Part shown: positions 52,589-61,664 of the stretch, piece after piece | How the letters are laid out: the number at the start of each line of letters is the position of its first letter | Position numbering within the stretch: the first letter of the stretch is position 1 | Assembly: GCA_965224105.1 (NCBI GenBank) | Contig: CBDCYH010000001.1 | Location: forward strand, 248,001-312,000 | DNA from: CBDCYH01 sp965224105 | GTDB lineage: Bacteria > Bacteroidota > Rhodothermia > Rhodothermales > JABDKH01 | Reading direction: 5' to 3' | DNA: 64,000 nt | Position numbers and translations under genes: made by a program | Notes under the pieces: generated by a model | Databases searched by the model: none | Seen by the model: only the letters and a program-made list of their open reading frames with translations | Told to the model about the DNA's origin: nothing

Positions 52589-55500
52589 ATGCCATTCCCC
52601 GACTTCACGAGCGGTTCTCAATCGTTACTCGAAAAGGAAATGCTGGACCGGTGGGCACAGCAAGACATTTTCCGCAGAAGTATCGAGGAGCGAGACGGGG
52701 CAGAACCGTTTACGTTTTTCGAAGGTCCCCCGACGGCTAACGGAAGACCGGGAATCCACCACGTCATGGCGCGCACGATTAAGGATGCGTTCTGCCGATA
52801 CAAAACGATGAAAGGGTTTCGCGTCGACCGGAAGGCTGGGTGGGATACGCATGGGCTGCCCGTCGAAATCGAGGTGGAAAAGCAGCTGGGCCTCACGGGT
52901 CGGCATCAGGTCGAGGAGTATGGGATAGAGGCGTACAACAACGCCTGTCGCGAAAGTGTGCTGAAGTACAAGGATCTGTGGGACACACTCACCACACGCA
53001 TGGGATACTGGGTGGACCTGGACAATCCTTATGTCACGTTCGAGACCCCCTACATCGAATCTGTCTGGTGGCTGCTGAAGACGATTCACGATAAGGGGTT
53101 CATGTACAAGGGCCACAAGATTCAGTGGTACAGCCCGGGATCGGGTACGGTACTGTCATCCCATGAAGTGAGTCTTGGATACAAAGAAGTGCAGGACCCT
53201 TCCGTATATGTGCGCTTTCCTGTGGCAGGAGAAACCGACACGTATTTTCTGGCATGGACCACCACTCCCTGGACCCTTATTTCCAATGTTGCGCTTTGCG
53301 TGGGGCCCAGCATCGAATACGTGAAACTGAAGGTCGAGCATGAAAACGGAGTCGAACACCTAATTCTTGCTGAGGCTCTAAGAGATGTAGTCAAGGAACC
53401 GGCTGAAATAGTTGAAACCTACCGTGGATCGGATCTGGTGGGGATGAGATACACCGGACCATTCGACTACTTTGCAGATGAAATTGCTGCCGGAAACGGA
53501 TGGCGCGTTGTACCGGCTAATTACGTCTCGACATCCGATGGAACAGGAATTGTCCATACCGCTCCCGCATTTGGTGCCGACGACCACATGACCGCAGCAA
53601 AGGAGGGTCTGCCGGTGGTAAACCCTGTGTTGCCGGATGGGACATTCTCCGACGCTGCCCCACTGGTGAAAGGGATGTGGTTCAAGGATGCTGATAAACC
53701 CATCGTTAGGGATCTGAAAGAAAGACGTCTGATGTTCCGTCACGAAACGTGTGTGCATAACTACCCGCACGACTGGCGGAAAGGTACTCCATTGATGAGT
53801 TACCCGGTTGAGAGCTGGTTCATTCGGACGACGGCGGTCAAGGACAGGTTGATTGGATTGAACAAACAGATCGACTGGCAGCCCGCCGGGATCGGTGAGG
53901 GGCGGTTCGGCGAATGGTTGGCGAACAACGTGGATTGGGCGTTGAGCAGACGGCGATACTGGGGTACTCCACTTCCGATCTGGGAATCAGATGCACCTGG
54001 ATCGACACACTACGAAATTATTGGCTCGATCGATGAATTGCGGGATCGTGTGGAGGACCTGCCCGGGGACGATGCGCTGGACCTGCATCGACCGTTCGTA
54101 GACGGACTTACCTGGGCAGCACCGGACGGAGGGACGATGCGACGCGTGGAAGATCTCATTGACGTTTGGTTTGATTCCGGGTCGATGCCGTTTGCTCAGT
54201 GGCACTATCCGTTTGAGAACAAAGACAGGTTTGAAGCCAACTTTCCGGGCGATTTCATCGCGGAAGGTGTCGATCAAACACGTGGATGGTTTTACACACT
54301 GCACGCAATAGCTACGCTAGTGATGGATGATGTCGCGTATAAAAACGTTGTCGTCAACGGACTCGTGCTGGACGAAAAAGGTGACAAAATGTCGAAGTCG
54401 AAAGGGAATACAGTCGACCCCTTCGAAGTCATCGAAAACTACGGCGCGGATGTGGTGCGATGGTACATGATGTCCAATACACCACCCTGGGAGAACATTA
54501 AATTTTCGATTCGGAATCTCGAAAGCACGCAGCGCAAGTTCTTCAACACCCTTACCAACGTGTACGGGTTTTTCGCCACGTATGCGAACATCGACAACTT
54601 CGATACCAACGCAACTTTGGTTTCGGTCGAGGAAAGACCTGAGTTGGACCGATGGATCTTGAGTCGAGCAGATACTACAATCGAGAGGGTTGACGAAGCC
54701 TACTCCGCGTACAACCCGACAAGGGCTGCGCGAGGCGTGGAACAGTTGGTAGATGATTTGTCGAACTGGTATGTCCGGCGGTCTAGACGGAGATTTTGGA
54801 AGTCGGAAACGGACTCGCAGGACAAATTGGCGGCGTATCAGACAATTCACTCTGTATTGCTAACGGTCAGCAAATTGATGAGTCCAATCGCGCCATTTGT
54901 TTCAGATTGGCTATACACTGCGTTGACGGGAAACACCTCTGGCTCTGTGCATCTTGAGCGGATGCCATCCGTCAGTGCAGAGATTCGAGATGCGGAGCTG
55001 GAACACAGAATTGGCCTGGCGCGAACGATCTCGTCCATTACCTTGGCTCTGCGCAATGATTGTGGGTTAAACGTCCGCCGCCCGCTATCCAAGATAGTCG
55101 TTGTTACCGGGCCTGCAACAAAGGAAGAGGATGTGCTGGCTGTGGAGGACATCATACTGGAAGAAGTGAATGTCAAGGCCATTGAGTTTATTTCCAGTTC
55201 CAGCGGTGTTGTGAAGCGGTCCGCCAAGCCCAATTTCAAAACTCTTGGGAAGCGCCTCGGTCCGGCTATGAAGGCGGTCAACCAATTAGTTCGGAATTGG
55301 TCTGATGAGGAGATTCAGTCGATCATGGACAACGGAAGCGTCGTTGTCGACCTGGAAAATGGGCAGCAAGTCACGCTCAACCTGGAGGACGTTGAAATTG
55401 TGAGCGAAGGCGTTGAGGATTGGCTGGTGGCGCAAGAAGACGGTGTAACTGTAGCCCTGGATACGCACGTAACGAATGATCTGCGGATGGAAGGGTTGGC

Positions 55501-55750
55501 ACGCGAATCCGTCAACCGGATTCAGAATCTTCGAAAAAAGGTAGAATTAGACGTCACAGATCGGATCGTATTGGGTATCAAAGGATCAGAAGCAATAGTT
55601 GAGGCGATACGTGAGCACAGGGAGTGGATTATGAAAGAAACCCTTTCGACTGACCTTGTGCTAGAAGCGCTTGAGGGAGAAGCGCACAAGGAGGAATTTG
55701 TGATCGATGAGCACGAGTTAACCGTGGATCTTAGGCCAGAAAGTACGTAG
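52589..55750 (+). CDS. ileS: Isoleucyl-tRNA synthetase
   Basis: I place the start at the ATG at 52589 (MPFPDFTSGSQSLLEKE), as the TTG at 52550 adds only 13 residues. The 1053-residue enzyme charges tRNA-Ile. It has the class I HIGH-type motif GRPGIHHVMAR with PPTANG before it, the editing (CP1) domain (about 190-400; AWTTTPWTLISN), and the KMSKS motif KGDKMSKSKGN. The length and the absence of C-terminal zinc cysteines fit the long, eukaryote-like IleS type that resists mupirocin in some bacteria; resistance here is not tested. The anticodon-binding domain covers about 670-830. Confidence 0.97.
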   Translation: MPFPDFTSGSQSLLEKEMLDRWAQQDIFRRSIEERDGAEPFTFFEGPPTANGRPGIHHVMARTIKDAFCRYKTMKGFRVDRKAGWDTHGLPVEIEVEKQLGLTGRHQVEEYGIEAYNNACRESVLKYKDLWDTLTTRMGYWVDLDNPYVTFETPYIESVWWLLKTIHDKGFMYKGHKIQWYSPGSGTVLSSHEVSLGYKEVQDPSVYVRFPVAGETDTYFLAWTTTPWTLISNVALCVGPSIEYVKLKVEHENGVEHLILAEALRDVVKEPAEIVETYRGSDLVGMRYTGPFDYFADEIAAGNGWRVVPANYVSTSDGTGIVHTAPAFGADDHMTAAKEGLPVVNPVLPDGTFSDAAPLVKGMWFKDADKPIVRDLKERRLMFRHETCVHNYPHDWRKGTPLMSYPVESWFIRTTAVKDRLIGLNKQIDWQPAGIGEGRFGEWLANNVDWALSRRRYWGTPLPIWESDAPGSTHYEIIGSIDELRDRVEDLPGDDALDLHRPFVDGLTWAAPDGGTMRRVEDLIDVWFDSGSMPFAQWHYPFENKDRFEANFPGDFIAEGVDQTRGWFYTLHAIATLVMDDVAYKNVVVNGLVLDEKGDKMSKSKGNTVDPFEVIENYGADVVRWYMMSNTPPWENIKFSIRNLESTQRKFFNTLTNVYGFFATYANIDNFDTNATLVSVEERPELDRWILSRADTTIERVDEAYSAYNPTRAARGVEQLVDDLSNWYVRRSRRRFWKSETDSQDKLAAYQTIHSVLLTVSKLMSPIAPFVSDWLYTALTGNTSGSVHLERMPSVSAEIRDAELEHRIGLARTISSITLALRNDCGLNVRRPLSKIVVVTGPATKEEDVLAVEDIILEEVNVKAIEFISSSSGVVKRSAKPNFKTLGKRLGPAMKAVNQLVRNWSDEEIQSIMDNGSVVVDLENGQQVTLNLEDVEIVSEGVEDWLVAQEDGVTVALDTHVTNDLRMEGLARESVNRIQNLRKKVELDVTDRIVLGIKGSEAIVEAIREHREWIMKETLSTDLVLEALEGEAHKEEFVIDEHELTVDLRPEST

Positions 55751-55859
55751 CTAAGAGTTATCCGAATTTTAGATTTTGGGATGAGAACAGAACAGTGTAA
55801 TCTTCCGTACGAGAGACCCTTTTAGCGTGGAAGCTCCATTGCCAGGTACAGGAAAAACA

Positions 55860-56246
55860 ATGACGGACAGCAACAAAGTCACAACCCTTACGGACTCCGA
55901 GTTGGAGGAATTTCGCCTACTCCTGGAAGAGAAACGTGCGACTGCTCTGGACGACATCCAGAGACTCCGCTCACAGCTAGCAGATGCTCGGGAGCAAGCC
56001 GAGAACGACACGGCCTACAGTTTCCACATGGCGGATGCCGGGACCGATGCGATGGAGCGGGAGAAACTATACCTGATGCTTGCCAGGCAGCAAAAGTATC
56101 TGGGGTATATAGAGCGAGCGCTGGACCGGATAGCCGACAAAACGTATGGGCTTTGCAAAGTTACAGGACAACCGATCTCCAAGGAGCGTCTTCAGGCAGT
56201 GCCGCACACGCGCATTTCCATCGCTGCAAAGAAAATGCAAAAATAG
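55860..56246 (+). CDS. TraR/DksA-family protein with a reduced zinc finger
   Basis: The ATG at 55860 is preceded by AGGA at good spacing, so I prefer it to the GTG at 55827. The protein of 128 residues has a coiled-coil pair (ELEEFRLLLEEKRATALDDIQ, ENDTAYSFHMADAGTDAMERE) and the C-terminal segment DKTYGLCKVTGQPISKERLQAVPHT. Classic DksA has four zinc Cys; here only one is left, as in many Bacteroidota homologues. DksA acts in the secondary channel of RNA polymerase with ppGpp; this short form may do likewise but without zinc. It lies upstream of lspA. Confidence 0.88.
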   Translation: MTDSNKVTTLTDSELEEFRLLLEEKRATALDDIQRLRSQLADAREQAENDTAYSFHMADAGTDAMEREKLYLMLARQQKYLGYIERALDRIADKTYGLCKVTGQPISKERLQAVPHTRISIAAKKMQK

Positions 56247-56263
56247 GGTTCGCAAGTGAACCC
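56246..56263. repeat. Hairpin after the DksA-like gene
   Basis: GGGTTC and GAACCC pair over 6 bp around a 6-base loop right at the stop codon of the DksA-like gene. A weak terminator is possible, though transcription probably reads on into lspA. Confidence 0.35.
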
Positions 56264-56319
56264 GTCCTGAGCCCCCAACGTCTAAATATTTTAGGCGAAA
56301 TTTACTCTCAACGCATTAC

Positions 56320-56988
56320 ATGAAGGTACTCTGGTTAACGGCTGTTACTATCATTTTGGATCAGCTGACTAAGACGCTGGCGTACCAAAAACTCGCACAG
56401 TCAAATTCCATCCCCGTCATTGGCGACTGGCTGAAATTTACGTATACGGAAAATTCCGGGATGGCGTTCGGTTTGGAGTTCGGTCCGGCAGGACTTATGG
56501 CAGTTCTGTCATCTATCGCGACCTTGTTTATCATCATATACATGATCAAGGTCCGCAAAGGGTACGCCCCGTACAGGTGGAGCCTAGGTCTTGTGTTGGG
56601 TGGGGCACTGGGAAATATTATCGACAGAGTGTTCTACGGAGTCATCTACTATGGAGCGCCACTTTTCCACGGACGGGTTATTGACTTCATCCATTTTGAT
56701 CTCTGGGCAGGACCTGTTCCCGACTGGATCCCTTTCATCGGAGGTAGTTATTACGGCTTCTTCCCGATCTTCAACATTGCGGATATTGGAATCGTTCTGG
56801 GTGTAATTGGTATTCTATTTTTTCAGAAAAAGTACCACGAGAGACTTCATCCACCAGAACCGGAAGAGAGTGCACCAGTTGCTGCTGTGCAAGAGACGCT
56901 CATGAACCCCGCTGGTGAGGTAGCAACCCCGCCAACATCTCCGGGTACAGAAGCGAGTAACGGCGGAGACGGCAATCTCGATGGTTGA
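56320..56988 (+). CDS. lspA: Lipoprotein signal peptidase (signal peptidase II)
   Basis: LspA cuts the signal peptide of lipid-modified prolipoproteins in the inner membrane. The four-helix core has LDQLTKTLAYQ at the start, TENSGMAFG in the first periplasmic loop, GNIIDRVFYG with one catalytic Asp and FPIFNIADIGIVLG with the other. The loop between them is longer than usual. After the last helix, about 50 residues form a soluble tail rich in Pro, Glu and Gly that is not needed for the reaction. At least four lipoproteins in this window are potential substrates. It overlaps lepA by 8 bases. Confidence 0.95.
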   Translation: MKVLWLTAVTIILDQLTKTLAYQKLAQSNSIPVIGDWLKFTYTENSGMAFGLEFGPAGLMAVLSSIATLFIIIYMIKVRKGYAPYRWSLGLVLGGALGNIIDRVFYGVIYYGAPLFHGRVIDFIHFDLWAGPVPDWIPFIGGSYYGFFPIFNIADIGIVLGVIGILFFQKKYHERLHPPEPEESAPVAAVQETLMNPAGEVATPPTSPGTEASNGGDGNLDG

Positions 56989-58777
56989 GCAAGAGCGCAT
57001 CCGGAATTTCTGCATCATCGCTCACATTGATCATGGCAAGAGCACACTTGCAGATCGCCTCCTCGAAACCACCGGCACGCTTTCGTCGCGCGAGCTCCAG
57101 GATCAAGTGCTGGATTCAATGGACCTTGAGCGAGAACGGGGGATCACGATTAAGAGTCATGCTATCCGCATGAACTACACCGGTGATGATGGCGAAAGCT
57201 ATGTCCTCAATCTGATCGACACGCCCGGTCATGTGGACTTTACGTACGAGGTGTCGAGGGCACTCGATGCCTGCGAAGGCGCGATCCTTGTTGTTGATGC
57301 AGCCCAGGGAATAGAGGCGCAGACATTGTCCAATCTGTATCTAGCATTGGCTAACGACCTGGAAATAATTCCAGTACTAAACAAGGTGGACCTGCCAGGT
57401 GCAAACCCGGATGCCGTCGCCGCATCGGTCGAAAATCTCACGGGCGATAGTGCAGAAGATATTCTCCACGTGAGCGCAAAATCCGGGCAAGGTGTCGCAG
57501 AGTTGCTTGAGCAGATAGTGTCCAGAGTCCCACCCCCCGGTGGTGACCCGGATGCGCCGTTGAAAGGACTAATTTTCGACTCGGTCTTCAACTCCTATCG
57601 GGGAGCCATCGCATACGTCAGGATTGTCGATGGCGTGTTGCGCAAGCGAGAGCGAATCAAATTTATGTCCAACGGGAAGGAGTACGATGCGGAAGAGGTG
57701 GGTGTACTGCGACTCGGGATGCAGCCCGTAGACCAACTTGCAGCTGGTGAGGTGGGATATATTATCGGGTCGGTGAAAGACGTTCGGGACACTCGAGTTG
57801 GAGATACAGTCACTAGTGCCAGGACCCCTGCATCCGAGCCACTTGCTGGATTTCAGGATGTTAAGCCTATGGTTTTTAGCGGGGTCTACCCCACCAACTC
57901 AGACGATTTTGAAGACCTGCGCGCATCACTGGATAAGCTGCGCTTGAACGATGCGGCGTTGGTATTCGAGCCAGAAACTTCAACAGCGTTGGGTTTTGGT
58001 TTCAGGGTGGGCTTCCTTGGATTGTTGCACATGGAGATAGTCCAAGAACGGCTTGATCGGGAATTCGGGCTAGACATTATCACAACTGTACCGAACGTAA
58101 AGTACGAGGTATCGGTCGCGAATGAAATTCAGGTCGTTGATAATCCCAGCAACATGCCAACCGGAACGATTGATTTCGTCCAGGAGCCATACGTAAAAGC
58201 GGACATCATTACGCCTAGTGAATACATCGGCAATCTCATGAAGCTTTGCCAGGATCGTCGAGGCAACTATCTGAACACTCAATACCTTGATACCGAAAGG
58301 GTCAACCTTCAGTACGAATTGCCTCTGGCAGAAATAGTATTCGACTTTTACGACAAGCTCAAAACCGTTAGTCGTGGATACGCTTCGTTCGATTATGAGA
58401 TAATTGACTACCGTACTAGCAAGTTGTCAAAACTTGATATCCTGATTAATGGCGAGCAGGTTGACGCACTCTCAACGATTGTGCACCGCGACAAAGCCTA
58501 CGAGATGGGTCGAAAATTGACCCGCAAGCTTCGCGAGCTGATCCCGCGACAAATGTTTGAAGTTGCGTTGCAGGCATCGATTGGTAGCCGCATCATCGCA
58601 CGAGAAACTGTTAAAGCGATGAGAAAAGATGTTACCGCCAAGTGCTACGGAGGGGACATCAGCAGAAAAAGAAAGCTCCTGGAGAAACAGAAAGAAGGCA
58701 AAAAGCGGATGAAACAGGTGGGCAGGGTGGAGCTTCCGCAAGAGGCCTTCCTGGCGGTTCTGTCTATGGACGAGTGA
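56981..58777 (+). CDS. lepA: Elongation factor 4 (LepA)
   Basis: The 598-residue GTPase has the full EF4 arrangement. The G domain shows AHIDHGKSTLADRLL, RERGITIKSHA, DTPGHVDFTYEV and LNKVDLPGA. EF-G-like domains follow, with VKPMVFSGVYPTNSDDFEDL. The LepA-specific C-terminal domain ends in the family signature CYGGDISRKRKLLEKQKEGKKRM (positions about 553-575), which identifies LepA with certainty. It back-translocates or otherwise assists ribosomes during stress and initiation. It overlaps lspA upstream and the secreted protein downstream by one base. Confidence 0.98.
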   Translation: MVEQERIRNFCIIAHIDHGKSTLADRLLETTGTLSSRELQDQVLDSMDLERERGITIKSHAIRMNYTGDDGESYVLNLIDTPGHVDFTYEVSRALDACEGAILVVDAAQGIEAQTLSNLYLALANDLEIIPVLNKVDLPGANPDAVAASVENLTGDSAEDILHVSAKSGQGVAELLEQIVSRVPPPGGDPDAPLKGLIFDSVFNSYRGAIAYVRIVDGVLRKRERIKFMSNGKEYDAEEVGVLRLGMQPVDQLAAGEVGYIIGSVKDVRDTRVGDTVTSARTPASEPLAGFQDVKPMVFSGVYPTNSDDFEDLRASLDKLRLNDAALVFEPETSTALGFGFRVGFLGLLHMEIVQERLDREFGLDIITTVPNVKYEVSVANEIQVVDNPSNMPTGTIDFVQEPYVKADIITPSEYIGNLMKLCQDRRGNYLNTQYLDTERVNLQYELPLAEIVFDFYDKLKTVSRGYASFDYEIIDYRTSKLSKLDILINGEQVDALSTIVHRDKAYEMGRKLTRKLRELIPRQMFEVALQASIGSRIIARETVKAMRKDVTAKCYGGDISRKRKLLEKQKEGKKRMKQVGRVELPQEAFLAVLSMDE

Positions 58778-59490
58778 TGCGTTATTGGCTACTAATCTGC
58801 TACGTTTTGCTGATGCTCCCGCTTGAAGTCGCGGTCGGACAGCCGGATTCCTCGCGGGCGACGGTATTGCTGGACCGATACATTGAGAGTATCGTCCGAT
58901 CCGTGGACACGTCGGCTGCCACGGGAGATGTGTTACCCGATTCGAGTACGGGCGGACTTGAGGTGGATGTAGTCAGCATTCGCAAGGTCCCCAAGTTTGC
59001 GCGCAGCTGGTTCATTGGTGAATACGATAGCCTCGGCTGGACATTCAGGGGATCCCGCGATCTCACCCTGCTGGATACCACACTTACAAGCGTAATTCGC
59101 GCGCACCTTGAGGCAGAGTACGGGGAACCTACCGAAGTGCTCGCGGACAGAGGACTAATTCATACGCTCCGGCAGGAAGAGTATGTGCAGTTCGAATATT
59201 GGTTTGTCGTAAATGGAGAAATCCCGTTCAAGGTCATGGATGTCAATGGTCCGTTCGAACGTGGCGTCGTCGCGAGTGTCCCACATAGTCAGGCTGAAAA
59301 ACTCGAGGCGCTTCGGGAGCACATTATTGGGCGAGCACTACGCAACACTTCACCCGCCCCATACGTTGATTATTATTATGAGCCGGACACAGCAACCTGG
59401 TACACGGCAGGTTTTGACGGCGACTCGTACTTCAACCGTGCAATCAATCCCCGCCTGATGCCGCAGGGTAGACCGCGACTTAAGAAATAG
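58777..59490 (+). CDS. Secreted protein of unknown function between lepA and lepB
   Basis: The start is the ATG at 58777, which overlaps the lepA stop as TGATG; the longer frame from 58642 lies inside lepA. A signal peptide (LLICYVLLMLPLEVAVGQ) is followed by about 215 residues of mixed helix and strand with no motif that I know. The visible parts are a helix LLDRYIESIVRSV, a region TLTSVIRAHLEAEYGEP and a C-terminal YYYEPDTATWYTAGFDGDSY. It lies four bases before lepB and so is in the same operon; a role at the periplasmic side is likely, but no function can be given. Confidence 0.85.
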   Translation: MRYWLLICYVLLMLPLEVAVGQPDSSRATVLLDRYIESIVRSVDTSAATGDVLPDSSTGGLEVDVVSIRKVPKFARSWFIGEYDSLGWTFRGSRDLTLLDTTLTSVIRAHLEAEYGEPTEVLADRGLIHTLRQEEYVQFEYWFVVNGEIPFKVMDVNGPFERGVVASVPHSQAEKLEALREHIIGRALRNTSPAPYVDYYYEPDTATWYTAGFDGDSYFNRAINPRLMPQGRPRLKK

Positions 59491-59494
59491 CTAC

Positions 59495-60613
59495 ATGGCC
59501 AAGAAGAAGAAAAGCTCGACCAGCGATAGGATCGCAAACGCGACGAAGACGGTCAAACCTGGAAAAACGGGCAAAGCGGGAAATAAGAAGAAGCAGAAGG
59601 GACCGGTTCGAGAATGGATTGATGCGTTGGCATTCGCTCTAATCGTAATGATCATCGTGCGCACGTTGCTTTTCGATCTGTTCAAGATCCCGACGCCCTC
59701 GATGGAGAAAAATCTGTTGGTGGGGGATTACCTATTCGTTTCGAAACTTCACTATGGTACCCGAACTCCCATCACGCTCGGCATTCCGTTTACCAAGATT
59801 TCCTTTTTTGAACTTCCAAACACCCGGCTTCCCGGGTTTTCCCACGTGAAGCGTGGAGACGCGATCGTGTTTAACTATCCCGAAGAACGCGAGCGGCCGA
59901 TTGACAGACGCGAGCATTACATCAAGCGGGTCATCGGTGTCCCGGGCGACCGTGTTGAGGTTGTCGACAAGGTAGTGCACCTGAATGGTGTTGCGCAGCC
60001 GCTGGAAGAAGGGATGCAGCAGCACTGGAGTGTAGTCAAGAAAGACGAGCGCTACCGACTGTCGCAATCTGCACTGAAGGAGCTGGGAGTAAGCGACCAT
60101 TTGGCCGCCGGCCAGGGTATCGACATTGTACAGGGCACGGAAGAGGCGGCGCGGGCGATAGAAGAATGGCCGTGGGTTGAGCGCGTCGAGCCAGCACCAG
60201 ACAACAACCGCCGCACCGACATGTACCCGCCCAATGCCGTGAACGCGGTTGATAACTACAAAATGGTCGAGGTGCCCAAACAAGATTCGACGTACGTCCT
60301 CTCCGCTGAGAATTGGCCCTACTTTGAGCCCGTCATAAGACTGGTCGAAGGTCACTCGACCGGGAGAACCGATAACGGCGGATTCCTCGTGGACGGACAG
60401 CAGGTGCGAACCTATACCTTCTCCCAGGATTATTTCTTCGTCATGGGCGACAACCGAAATGATTCACTTGACTCAAGATTCTGGGGTTTCGTGCCCATGA
60501 ATCACGTAGTCGGGAAGGCCGTCATGCTTTACTGGTCGTGGGCGGCAGACGAAGACGTGCCGTTGCTGAACGGTCGACCGCGAATCAACAGAATGTTTTC
60601 GCTAATTCGGTAG
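59495..60613 (+). CDS. lepB: Signal peptidase I (LepB)
   Basis: LepB removes Sec and Tat signal peptides at the outer face of the inner membrane. A Lys-rich cytoplasmic start is followed by one membrane helix (LAFALIVMIIVRTLLFDLF). The catalytic Ser is in PTPSMEKNLLVGD and the general-base Lys in REHYIKRVIGVPGD. The last conserved box is FVMGDNRNDSLDSRFWG. About 180 residues between the Lys box and the last box form an insertion, longer than in most proteobacterial enzymes but usual in this phylum. The gene is the last of the IleS-to-LepB run. Confidence 0.96.
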   Translation: MAKKKKSSTSDRIANATKTVKPGKTGKAGNKKKQKGPVREWIDALAFALIVMIIVRTLLFDLFKIPTPSMEKNLLVGDYLFVSKLHYGTRTPITLGIPFTKISFFELPNTRLPGFSHVKRGDAIVFNYPEERERPIDRREHYIKRVIGVPGDRVEVVDKVVHLNGVAQPLEEGMQQHWSVVKKDERYRLSQSALKELGVSDHLAAGQGIDIVQGTEEAARAIEEWPWVERVEPAPDNNRRTDMYPPNAVNAVDNYKMVEVPKQDSTYVLSAENWPYFEPVIRLVEGHSTGRTDNGGFLVDGQQVRTYTFSQDYFFVMGDNRNDSLDSRFWGFVPMNHVVGKAVMLYWSWAADEDVPLLNGRPRINRMFSLIR

Positions 60614-60614
60614 G

Positions 60615-61604
60615 CTAGTTCGTATCAACCGATAGATTGCCTAGCATCCTGTCGAACCTTTCCTGCTGTGGTGAGCCTGGAGGCACAGACATCGGATCGT
60701 CCGGAAGCTCAACCAACCTCAGGACCGGATACTTTTCTTTGTATAGAAACGGTTGCGGACTTCCATCCGGATCATCCCCAATGATTAGCACGAGCGTACC
60801 CTGGCTGTAGAGTTCGCCCCGATGAGACCCAAATCCGTTTCCGACCGAAGTCGACCAGGAATCACCCCAGTTGTAAATCCATTTTGCGTCCTCCTCGAGG
60901 AGTCGAACACAGCCGTGACTAGTAGGTCCACCGGTCGGCATAGCAAATTGATGGATGTGTATGCCGCGCTCGTGGTGCACGTTGAAAACCCAGTACATCT
61001 CCCACGGCTCGTCTGGTGGGCTCAACGACGACACCCGGTATTCTTCCTTCCAGTTAAAATTGAACCTTCCCGTTGGAGTCGGTGAAACCTTGGCACCCGT
61101 GTTAACTATGCCCCACCTCGCCAATTTCCCGTACTCGTACGCAGCAAATGCCTGGACATTCTTTTCGATGATGAACAGCTTTTCGTAAGACGCTCCACCC
61201 GGATAAAACTTTGGGAATGGAGTAAACGCACGGAAATCCGCCCCGAAGTCTGTCGGGACGACCAGCGTGTCTCCTATTCCTACAAACTGGATAAGCTTTC
61301 TGTTTAGCAGCTCAACAATTTTTGATCGTTCACGGCCAAGATGGATGTCACCTTCGCCGATCACCTTGTACATCGTGTTTCTCGCGATCACGGAGTTGTT
61401 TCGCGAACTATACATGGTGAAGTACTCATAGAACACATCGGGCACTTCACTGACGTCTCCTGTCTGGTTGTTCAGGATATGTCCCACCGCAGTCTGGTTG
61501 ATGAACTGCTGTGCTGTTACCACGGTCGGAAAAATTGTCGCGGCAAGGAAAACGACCGCCGCGGTAGTCAGGTGGAATTTGATAAATGGTCTTAAAATGT
61601 CCAT
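60615..61604 (-). CDS. Periplasmic L,D-transpeptidase (YkuD family)
   Basis: I take the start at the ATG at 61604, ten residues into the longest frame, as the signal peptide (TTAAVVFLAATIFPTVVTAQ) follows. The YkuD catalytic domain is about residues 145-310, with HHERGIHIHQFAMP and the active-site motif SHGCVRL. It forms 3-3 cross-links in peptidoglycan or anchors proteins to it. The region between signal and catalytic domain (about 30-140) is not a LysM domain that I can recognise. It is convergent with lepB. Confidence 0.93.
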   Translation of the reverse strand: MDILRPFIKFHLTTAAVVFLAATIFPTVVTAQQFINQTAVGHILNNQTGDVSEVPDVFYEYFTMYSSRNNSVIARNTMYKVIGEGDIHLGRERSKIVELLNRKLIQFVGIGDTLVVPTDFGADFRAFTPFPKFYPGGASYEKLFIIEKNVQAFAAYEYGKLARWGIVNTGAKVSPTPTGRFNFNWKEEYRVSSLSPPDEPWEMYWVFNVHHERGIHIHQFAMPTGGPTSHGCVRLLEEDAKWIYNWGDSWSTSVGNGFGSHRGELYSQGTLVLIIGDDPDGSPQPFLYKEKYPVLRLVELPDDPMSVPPGSPQQERFDRMLGNLSVDTN

Positions 61605-61664
61605 TTTGGCTTGATATGAGAGAGCAGGTGGCAAGAGTGCCGGTGTTGCAATTGGTATACCAAC